64,000 bases of DNA from Edaphobacter sp. Its GTDB lineage: Bacteria; Acidobacteriota; Terriglobia; Terriglobales; Acidobacteriaceae. Positions 47,870 to 56,475 of the stretch are shown here, piece after piece; position 1 is the stretch's first letter, and each line of letters begins with the position of its first letter. The stretch is from positions 1 through 64,000 of the forward strand of contig JAOAPB010000067.1 of assembly GCA_025462645.1 (NCBI GenBank). The letters are read 5' to 3'. A model generated the notes under the pieces. The model was not told where the DNA came from. It was given only the letters and a program-made list of their open reading frames with translations, and did no database searches. Made by a program: the position numbers and the translations under genes.

Positions 47870-49959
47870 ATGCCGACCCAATGGGGACGAAAAGAAACGA
47901 TCACTTGGCCCCCGCATGTGCCGATCTTGAGCTATACGGCGATCGCGACCGCTCTACTTTGCACCTGTCTATTCATCTGGCAACGGCTCTCCTTTTCGGT
48001 GACGCCTCTCCAGAGGAGCTACATCACGGAGTACATTCGCTCCGAAGCCGGCGGCACATTCAACGCCCACGAGTCCTACCGGCTTCTCTATTTGGGAGGC
48101 GGGAAAGGAAAGCCGCGCCTGGCATTCCCGGTTGATTTCGTCGCAGGTAAAACCGAACTACCCAATGGCAAGGTCATCCCCGTCGCCCTCTCGGAACTGG
48201 CAACCGCCCAGGGATACCGTTGGTTCTACCGCGGGCCGGAACAGAAGTTGGCTGATCGCAGTCTTCACCGCTGGCTCCGCTCGACGGTATACGAAGACAA
48301 GGGACTGTTGGGTCTCTTTGCCCTCAGCTTCATCGAGGGCGGAGTCTGCCTCGTGACAATGCTTTGGTTCGCCGTCCCGTATGACATCAGGCGCCTTAAG
48401 CAAATGAAATACGGCCGGATTCTTCGCGGTCCACAGTTGCTTAGCCCACAAGAATTCAACCGGCAGCAGAAGGGCGACGGTATTGGATTCAAGACAACCG
48501 AACTCGGCAAGATGATGCGGATTCCGGCTCGAAAGGAAGCACAGCACTTTCAGATCATGGGGGACACCGGAGTCGGCAAGACCCAGCTCATCATGCAAAT
48601 CCTGCGTCAGATTCGCGAGCGAGGCGACTCAGCAATCATTTACGATCCGGCCTCCGAGTACCTCCAGCGTTTCTATGACAAGGAGCGTGGCGACATCATT
48701 TTGAATCCGTTGGACGAGCGTTGCCCGTACTGGGGTCCTGCTCAGGAGATGGCCTCAAATGCCGAGGCCGATACCATCGCCGCCTCCCTTTATCAGCCGA
48801 CCACCGACGTAAAGGACGAGTTCTTTCACCAGACCCCGGCACAAATATTCGCCCACCTCTTGAGAAAAGGTCCGACGCCGCATCAGCTCGCCGAATGGAT
48901 GGCGAGCAGCGAGACCTTGGAGACCTTGGTTGCCGGAACGGAGATGTCTTTCTACATCGACCGGAAGGCCGGCCCCCAACGTGCCGGTGTGCTGGCATCG
49001 CTTGGATTGGTGGCAAAGTGCTTCCGTCTCTTGCCGGAAAAGGGTCACACCAACCGAACGTGGAATGCTCGATCATGGGCCAAGGAACGCAAGGGTTGGA
49101 TATTCATTACGTCGCGTCCGCCCGAGCGCGAGACACTCCGTCCCCTGCATTCCCTATGGATCGACTTGCTTGTCATGCGGCTGCTCACCGCACCCCAGCC
49201 GGGACAGAAGCCGGTGTGGTTTGTCATCGACGAACTTGCCAGTTTGCAGAAGCTCCCGCAGCTCCATACAGCAATTACGGAGAACCGGAAGAGCAAGAAC
49301 CCTCTTGTCCTCGGCTTCCAAGGTAAGGCCCAGCTTGAGGTGATTTATGGTCATCTGGCCGAGGTCATGCTGTCGCAGCCAGCGACCAAAATCTTCATGA
49401 AAACGGCTGAGCCGAAGGCTGCGGAATGGATATCCGAGGCCATCGGAAAGGTCGAGATCGAACGCCTCAAGGAGACGAAGTTTGATGGATCTCGCTCCGG
49501 CAAGAACTTCACCGTTGATCGTCAGATTGAACCCTGGTCATGGGTTCGGAGATCAGCGGACTGGACGACCGCCACGCCTATCTCAAATTGGGGAACACCG
49601 TCGCGAGGTTCGACTTCGATTATCTCGACTTGCCCACGCCGACCGTCGGCTTCCTGCCCCGTGACTCTGCGGACGGGGCGATGAGCTTCGACCCGGACAC
49701 CTTGAAACCGCGTTGTGCCCCGACCGCGGCACCGTCTTCCACCGAGTCCGAGGTAGAGGCAAGTAATGGCGCCCCTCTCGCCCACAAGAAGGAGAGGCGG
49801 GCCGCCGCTGCGCTGCAGTTGGACGAGCAGGGCAAGATTGAGCCTGAAGTGGGTCCACAGCCAGAAGATCAGGAGAATTTCAAGCTGCCTCGCGGTTCGC
49901 ATCTCGACTTGCAAGCAGTGGACGAGTTGGAGCACGCCGTTCATCCGGGGATCTTTTAG
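47870..49959 (+). pseudogene. TrwB/TraD-like type IV coupling protein, interrupted by an apparent -1 frameshift near 49534
   Basis: MGDTGVGKTQLIMQILRQIRERGDSAIIYDPASEYLQRFYDKERGDIILNPLDERCPYWGP in frame 1; the C-terminus LVMGSEISGLDDRHAYLKLGNTVARFDFDYLDLP lies in the -1 frame (ORF 49540..49959). Confidence 0.82.
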
Positions 49960-49962
49960 GCC

Positions 49963-52734
49963 ATGCTGACCATCTCCAAGCCGCTCAGTTCCGGCCAGGC
50001 ACAGAGTTACCACAAGCTGGAGTTCACGTCGGAGACGCAGAACTATTACAAGCAGGGCGACGCCGTGAGAGGCGAGTGGCAAGGCCAACTTGCCGCTCGT
50101 CTCGGCTTGTCAGACGAGGTGTCACCGCTCGAATTCTCTCGCCTGGCAGAAGGCAAGAATCCCACGACGGAAGAGCAGATGGTCAAACACCGAGCTGCGA
50201 TGGAGTACAAGAACCCGGATGGCACGACGACCAAGGCCGTCGAACACCGGGCCGGTTGGGACGCGACCTTCTCCGCTCCGAAGTCTGTCTCTCTGACCGC
50301 CTTGGTGGGAGGCGATGATCGTGTGCGGGAGGCCCATCGCGCCGCAGTCACGACCGCTTTGGACGAGTTGGAGCGGTACACCCAAGCGCGGATCGGTGGC
50401 AACAACCCCGCAGAGACCACCGGCAAGTTCATCGCCGCCAAGTTCGAGCACGACACGGCGCGCCCGGTCGATGGCTACGCCGCCCCGCAGCTCCATACCC
50501 ATGCCGTAATCTTCAACGTGACGGAGCGGGCGAACGGTTCAACCCGCGCGTTGCAGGAGCGCGGCTTTTTCGAGAGCCAGCAGTATGCGACCGCCGTGTA
50601 TCAGTCGGCACTTACCTACCAGCTCCGCACCTTGGGGTACGAGATCGAATCCGGCAGGAGCGGCGCTCCGGAGATCAAAGGATACTCGCAGGAATATCTT
50701 GACGCCTCAAGCCCTCGCTCCAGGCAGATCAAGGAGCAACTCGAAAAAACTGGATACAGCGGCCCAGAGGCCGCACAAATTGCGGCTCATTCCACCAGAG
50801 AACGTAAGCAGTCGCGTACTCCGCAAGGGGTTCTTGCCGCACACAAAGAGATGGCCGCCAGCTTCGGAAATCAGCCCCGGCAAGTTGTCGCAGCCGCCCT
50901 CGCGCGGACGGAGAAACGGGAGCGGCAGCCGGAACAGCGACCTCACGCGAAGGAGGCGGTCACCTTCGCTCGCGACAGCATCTTCGAGCGGGAAGCAGTG
51001 GCAGATGAACGAGCGATCCTCCGCGACGCACTTCGTCGCGGCATGGGAGACGCCACGTACCGGGACATCCGCGCCGAGTTCGATAGGCGACAGGAAGCGG
51101 GGGATTTCCGCTCCGTTCAGGGCACCAAGCACAGTTCAGGTCGTAGCTTCACGACACCCGAAATGATCGCTTCCGAACGTGCGAACATCCGATACGTTCT
51201 GGAAGGCCGCAATGCTGTCGAGCCGATCATGGATGCGGAGCGGGCCAGAGAACAGGCCGGCACGCGATCCTTTCTGAACGACTCCCAGCGTCGAGTCATC
51301 GAGGAAGTCCTAAACTCATCCGACCGTATCCATGGCCTGCAGGGACTCGCCGGAACCGGCAAGACCACCACCCTCCAGACGATCCGCGAAGGCGCTGAAG
51401 CAAACGGATACGTCGTCGAAGGATTCGCGCCCACTTCCAAAGCGGCAGGGCAGCTTCGCGAGGCAGGAATAGAAGCTGCTACTCTCCAGAGCTTCCTCGC
51501 CCGTGGTCAGAATCACCCGGCCGCCGATCCTGCCAACCGGCACCTCTACATGCTGGATGAGTCCAGCCTTGCCAGCACTAAACAGATGCGCTCGTTTCTC
51601 GGCAAACTCAAAGTCGAAGACCGAGTCCTGGTTATCGGAGATACCCGCCAGCATCAAGGCGTGGACGCCGGGCGACCGTTCCAGCAGATGCAAGAGGCCG
51701 GGATGCAGACCTCACAGCTCGACAAGATCGTGCGCCAAAAAAACCCTGAGCTGCTACAGGCAGTCCAGCATCTTGCCCACAACGAGACGACAAAAGGTAT
51801 AGCAATGTTGGCCGAGCAGGGCAGAATTACCGAGATCGCAAACAGCAATAACCGCATAGCCGCAATCGCCAGGGATTATGCTTCACAACCCGAGAATACG
51901 ATCATCGTCTCCCCGGACAATCGAAGCCGTCAGGAAATTAATGAGGCTGTTCGCGTCGAGCTACGGAAGGCCGGTTTACTCGCTGTGGACGGTGAGGTCT
52001 TCCGAACTTTGACGCACCGCTCCGATATGACCGGGGCAGACCGGTCATGGGCTGCGCGCTACAAAGTCGGTGACGTGCTGCAGTACACCACCGGGAGCAA
52101 AGCAGAAGGCATTGAGCGCAACAGTTTCTCCGTTGTGCGTTCTATCGATGCCCGTGCAAACAGTATCGCTGTGGAGGTTGAGAACGGATCGACCGTGACG
52201 TATGACCCGCGACGATTGCGAGGTGTCAACGTTTTCCGCGAGATCGAACGTGAGTTCGCCGTCGGTGACCGGCTCCAGTGGACCGCTCCCAACAAAGAAC
52301 TTGGCGTGGCGAATCGAGATCTCGGAACGGTTGTCGGTCTCGAAGAAGGCAAGATGACCCTGCGCATCGACGGCAAGACCGCCCGTCTAGTGACATTTGA
52401 CGCCGCTGAATTTCGACAGTTCGATCACGGATATGCGGTCACGTCCCACAGCTCTCAAGGGCTGACTGCCGGCCGCGTCTTGGCGAATTTCGATACCGAT
52501 TCCAACCGCAATCTCATCAACACCCGGCTCGCCTATGTAGCAATCTCCCGCGCATCGAACGACGCACATATCTACACAAATGATGCGGAAAGACTGGGAG
52601 AGAAACTTGCATCTTCCATATCTAAGACGAGTGCTCTGGAGGTGCATTCCCCGACCGCGAGTCTGCCAAAACGAACGCCAGAGATTCGGCGAATACAAGA
52701 CATCAGCATCGAAATTCCGGGTCTGAGTCTATAG
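49963..52734 (+). CDS. TrwC/TraI-type (MobF) conjugative relaxase-helicase
   Basis: N-terminal relaxase with PQLHTHAVIFN (HxH); helicase motifs GLAGTGKTTTLQTI, RHLYMLDESSLASTKQM. Confidence 0.95.
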   Translation: MLTISKPLSSGQAQSYHKLEFTSETQNYYKQGDAVRGEWQGQLAARLGLSDEVSPLEFSRLAEGKNPTTEEQMVKHRAAMEYKNPDGTTTKAVEHRAGWDATFSAPKSVSLTALVGGDDRVREAHRAAVTTALDELERYTQARIGGNNPAETTGKFIAAKFEHDTARPVDGYAAPQLHTHAVIFNVTERANGSTRALQERGFFESQQYATAVYQSALTYQLRTLGYEIESGRSGAPEIKGYSQEYLDASSPRSRQIKEQLEKTGYSGPEAAQIAAHSTRERKQSRTPQGVLAAHKEMAASFGNQPRQVVAAALARTEKRERQPEQRPHAKEAVTFARDSIFEREAVADERAILRDALRRGMGDATYRDIRAEFDRRQEAGDFRSVQGTKHSSGRSFTTPEMIASERANIRYVLEGRNAVEPIMDAERAREQAGTRSFLNDSQRRVIEEVLNSSDRIHGLQGLAGTGKTTTLQTIREGAEANGYVVEGFAPTSKAAGQLREAGIEAATLQSFLARGQNHPAADPANRHLYMLDESSLASTKQMRSFLGKLKVEDRVLVIGDTRQHQGVDAGRPFQQMQEAGMQTSQLDKIVRQKNPELLQAVQHLAHNETTKGIAMLAEQGRITEIANSNNRIAAIARDYASQPENTIIVSPDNRSRQEINEAVRVELRKAGLLAVDGEVFRTLTHRSDMTGADRSWAARYKVGDVLQYTTGSKAEGIERNSFSVVRSIDARANSIAVEVENGSTVTYDPRRLRGVNVFREIEREFAVGDRLQWTAPNKELGVANRDLGTVVGLEEGKMTLRIDGKTARLVTFDAAEFRQFDHGYAVTSHSSQGLTAGRVLANFDTDSNRNLINTRLAYVAISRASNDAHIYTNDAERLGEKLASSISKTSALEVHSPTASLPKRTPEIRRIQDISIEIPGLSL

Positions 52735-52792
52735 GTCAAGCCACAGACGTTTTGCCATAAGCAGTGAATACGCATCAGCGATGTCGTGCATA

Positions 52793-53710
52793 TCAGCGTC
52801 TCTTCGGCTTGCGACCTTCAATTCGCGTCTGTGCTCCTATGCCTAACAGAGCCTCTATTTGACCGGCGGCGCGAAGCACTTGGTAAACATCCAAGTTGGC
52901 GACCGTCGTGTGCTCTTGGACGTAGGTTGCGAGGTATTTTTCGGATTCGGAACTCACCCCGTTTCGAGCAGAAACCAGATATGCGACCGACTCCGCTTCA
53001 AGCTCCTTCTGGCGATGGTCTACCTGTGACCTTTCTGGAATTTTGAGAAGGGAGTCAGCTCCGAGATGGCCTAGAAAAAGATGACCCAACTCATGCGCGA
53101 TCGTGACGAACTGAGTGGCAGGAGCATGGTTGCGATTGACATGCACTTCGTAAACGCTCGCGACCTTGGGATCGGTAGACGGATATATCAACCGGATACT
53201 TCCTGCTGATCCATCCCCTGCGTCTATCATTTGACTTTCTATGGATTTCGAGCCCATCCGTCGACAAAATGAGCCAATGCGTTCCGCGTCAATTGGACCT
53301 TGAGCAAAGAAGCTAGACACGTCCTTTGGCAGGGGCTTACCCTCGGTGTCTTCCGAATCGTAGACTAGCGCAACGGGGCCGAATGGCCAGAGAATTAGCA
53401 ACGGACGCGCTCCTGGCTTCGGCCTGCGGTCGAAGCGCTCCTTCCAATCCACGGCAGAAGCGGCATACATGAGTCCCGGCTTCTGCACCTGGAGGAGCAT
53501 CGCATTGAAAGGCGCAAAGTTACGCAGGCGAACAACAAAATCGAGGAGTTCCTTGTAGTCCTTCGTCTGCGTGTAGAGACGGGAATCAGTCAGCAGCTTG
53601 TCGAGCAGAGATCGTGCTTCATGTTCCTCTGACAGCTGCGCCTCCGGGACGGCCTGCGACTCACCTTTGGCTCCGGACAGTTTCTTTATAATCGATTGAA
53701 AAATTGGCAC
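52793..53710 (-). CDS. ImmA/IrrE-type zinc metallopeptidase with ArdC-like N-terminal region
   Basis: TQFVTIAHELGHLFLGHLG (HExxH, codons at 53081-53095); N-terminal RLRNFAPFNAMLLQVQKPGLMYAASAVDWKERF...GARPLLILWPFGPVALVYDSEDTEGKPLP. Confidence 0.85.
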   Translation of the reverse strand: MPIFQSIIKKLSGAKGESQAVPEAQLSEEHEARSLLDKLLTDSRLYTQTKDYKELLDFVVRLRNFAPFNAMLLQVQKPGLMYAASAVDWKERFDRRPKPGARPLLILWPFGPVALVYDSEDTEGKPLPKDVSSFFAQGPIDAERIGSFCRRMGSKSIESQMIDAGDGSAGSIRLIYPSTDPKVASVYEVHVNRNHAPATQFVTIAHELGHLFLGHLGADSLLKIPERSQVDHRQKELEAESVAYLVSARNGVSSESEKYLATYVQEHTTVANLDVYQVLRAAGQIEALLGIGAQTRIEGRKPKRR

Positions 53711-53711
53711 G

Positions 53712-54521
53712 TCAGACCTCCCCGGTGCCGGGGCCTTCGGGAAGGAACCCGTACTTGGTGCGGTGCCTTTTGAGGTTTTGCCTGTGTAAATCAGTCAATC
53801 CGATGATTGCGGAGACTAAATCAATTCGCAACGCGAGTGAAGCCGCATCGCTCAAACTGTCCGAGCGGAGAACAACCCCGACATCCGAGAAGCTGACAAG
53901 GCCGCTGTCGAAGGCACAGTCCCAGAGAGCAGAAAGTAGAAGCCCATTGTGTACATCCAAGCGCAGTTCGTCCGATTCGCACTCGGCCCAGGGGACGATA
54001 TGCGAAGCACGAAGAAGAGCCGGGTCTGTAATGCCAGTCAGCGGGCAGCGGCCATTCCAGTATTCGAGCAAGGCGCCGCGGAAGATGTCCTGGCCGATGC
54101 GCACGATCGTGAGTCGTTCGGCTTCTGTGCTGCTTGGAAGTGCGGTTGTCCGCTTCTGGAAGACGGCCAAAGGTGCGTCGGGCAGACTGACGCCGAGCTT
54201 ATAGGCGCGGTCGAGAGCATCGTACAGGCCGGAGAGTGTGGCAAACCCGTAGGATGCGAGGCCAGGTATTTGTACCAGCCCATTGGCGACAACGGACCGA
54301 GGAATGGAAAGTTCGTGCGCCACACCAGGATGGGTCACGGAGAGAAGCCAAATATTCTGGAGCGGGTCACGTGCGATCCACACCTCGCCGCGCGCGGTGG
54401 TGGAGCTGTAGCCGAGCCAGCCTCCTTGCCGTCCCAGTTCGACGCGAAAGCCGTTCTCGTACGTAGCTTTGTGTGCCTCCTCGCGGAGAACGAAACCGGG
54501 AGAATTTTCAATTTGAATCAC
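53712..54521 (-). CDS. HNH endonuclease-domain protein (HNH_2-like)
   Basis: CPLTGITDPALLRASHIVPWAECESDELRLDVHNGLLLSALWDCAFDSGLVSF. Confidence 0.88.
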   Translation of the reverse strand: MIQIENSPGFVLREEAHKATYENGFRVELGRQGGWLGYSSTTARGEVWIARDPLQNIWLLSVTHPGVAHELSIPRSVVANGLVQIPGLASYGFATLSGLYDALDRAYKLGVSLPDAPLAVFQKRTTALPSSTEAERLTIVRIGQDIFRGALLEYWNGRCPLTGITDPALLRASHIVPWAECESDELRLDVHNGLLLSALWDCAFDSGLVSFSDVGVVLRSDSLSDAASLALRIDLVSAIIGLTDLHRQNLKRHRTKYGFLPEGPGTGEV

Positions 54522-54522
54522 G

Positions 54523-56475
54523 TCAGAGGTCCACTTTCAAAAGCCGCTGCTCTGCAGGAGCGCCTTTCACTTCGAGGCAGAGCCAAGGTCGGGTTTGAAA
54601 AGCTTTCGGCGGTGCAGTCGTAGTTGTGAGTATGTATTGGAATAGAGGAGCTGAAGTAGATTTCTCTAGTTTTTCGGCGAACAGAAAGAGGCGCTTGTAG
54701 ATCTCTTCGCTTAGATCCGCTTCCCTCGGACTGTCATGAATCAATACCCCTGGAAAGTACAGAGATTTCTCCATTGACATCGCTAAGACTGCAAGATCGA
54801 AGGCAACCACCTTAAGCGATTCAATCGCTACGGTAGATCGATAGCCTCCAAGCTCTACATTTAACTTAAGGCCATTACCATCGAGCTTTGCCGATCCTCT
54901 AATGTCACCCGGGACCAATTCACGTAAAACGATGTCAAACCAGTTCGACAGACTCAGGATGATCGTAAAACTGGCGTCCCGGTGTTTAGCAATGCTGAGA
55001 CGAGTTTTCTCCAACGCGTCTTCATTCTTGCTTGCCTCTGACTGAGCCTCATCATACTCGGCAAGAAGTGCTTCGTATTCTTCCACGTCCTCCGACAGCT
55101 TTTGACTCTCTCGAACCGACTTGGAAGAGACATCCATAGATTGCTCAATCTTGCGAAGGGATGCGTCTAATTCGTCAAATAGATTCTGAGCATCGGCAAC
55201 CTCAGCGTTTAGAGCAGGCTCTTCTTGGCGCAACGACGATATTTCCTGCTCCAATGCCCGAAGCAGCTCTCGCTTACGGGAAATCTCCATTTGCAAGCTG
55301 TGAAGATCACACGTTTCCGTGGAGATGCCGCATCCCTCCGCAAGAGCCTTATCGATACCAACTTTGCAGATGGGACAAACAGGATTGTTCTCATTGAGAA
55401 GACGAGCGTGCGCTTCTGGCAATTCAGCGGCGATTGCGGGTCTAATCTTTTGCTTTTCCTCAATCCTTCCGTTTAGCAGCTTAAGCTCGCCTTGCAGCCG
55501 GTTGAATTCATTCTTTGCCACATCTCTCTCGCGTCGTGCCTTTTCAACATCCACCGAGCTAACGCGTTCAGGCAGATTGAGAGCCTTCGAGAACTGCTCT
55601 GTGGCGGCTTTCTTCAATAGCACCACATCGACAGGCGTTCCAGAGAGCGCTTCCCCATCCCTCCGAAGCTTCGTGTAGACATTGACACGTGCCCTTTCAA
55701 GCTGCCATTTGAGACGGTCCAAGTCTGACTTCTTCCCGGTTACGTTCTTGCTTTGGAGTTCCTCCTGCTGCTGCGCTGCCACCTCATTTATTGAAAGAGC
55801 GCCAAGTATGGCGCGAACGACGAGCAGCTTGTCTTCCCCAGACCGATTTACCACGGGAGAAGACGAATTACTTTCGGGCGATCTCCAATTCAAGACATGA
55901 CTGAACCGGCACTCCTGGTCCCTGGTGATCCATGCAAGCAAAGCCTTCCACGCAGATTCTGAACCGATACTGCTCGGCATCAGCTTGGGAGAATCGCCCA
56001 GGATGCTCTGAGTAATTGCGTCAACGAGCGGAGCCATGCCAGTTGCCTGATGTTCTCCTGAGAACAAGTCATCTAGCGAGCCGCCCTCCTGAACCACATC
56101 GCGGCGTCTATGGCCAAGCGACCGAAGAACGATCCAAACTTTGCTGTCGAGGATGATCTCTGCTCCCACACAACCCTTTGGAAAGACTTCTCCGATTCGA
56201 TGGCGCAGATCATCGGATGCAAACGTGTCTTCTCCCAAACAGAAGCGAAACAGGCGGCAAAACGTCGTCTTGCCGCCTCCATGGCCGATCGGTGAGTCTT
56301 CCGTCTGTGAATCAGGCGACCAGACGATATTGAACCCAGGGCGCATTGGGATATCCCGGAGAACCACGTTCGGCTCTCGCCAAATCACAATACGTTTTAC
56401 CCAAAGCTTCGGGCCGGTACGGCCTGCCTCCGGGTTGAGCGAGAACGTCGGACGCGGAAACAATTCAGGCGGCAT
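54523..56475 (-). CDS. SMC/Rad50-like ATPase (DUF2326/ABC-type) with CPxC hook
   Basis: Walker A GHGGGKTTFCRLFRFCLG; coiled coil; VCPICK hook at 55366-55377; Walker B-like FPGVLIHDSPREADLSEEIYKRLF. Confidence 0.85.
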   Translation of the reverse strand: MPPELFPRPTFSLNPEAGRTGPKLWVKRIVIWREPNVVLRDIPMRPGFNIVWSPDSQTEDSPIGHGGGKTTFCRLFRFCLGEDTFASDDLRHRIGEVFPKGCVGAEIILDSKVWIVLRSLGHRRRDVVQEGGSLDDLFSGEHQATGMAPLVDAITQSILGDSPKLMPSSIGSESAWKALLAWITRDQECRFSHVLNWRSPESNSSSPVVNRSGEDKLLVVRAILGALSINEVAAQQQEELQSKNVTGKKSDLDRLKWQLERARVNVYTKLRRDGEALSGTPVDVVLLKKAATEQFSKALNLPERVSSVDVEKARRERDVAKNEFNRLQGELKLLNGRIEEKQKIRPAIAAELPEAHARLLNENNPVCPICKVGIDKALAEGCGISTETCDLHSLQMEISRKRELLRALEQEISSLRQEEPALNAEVADAQNLFDELDASLRKIEQSMDVSSKSVRESQKLSEDVEEYEALLAEYDEAQSEASKNEDALEKTRLSIAKHRDASFTIILSLSNWFDIVLRELVPGDIRGSAKLDGNGLKLNVELGGYRSTVAIESLKVVAFDLAVLAMSMEKSLYFPGVLIHDSPREADLSEEIYKRLFLFAEKLEKSTSAPLFQYILTTTTAPPKAFQTRPWLCLEVKGAPAEQRLLKVDL

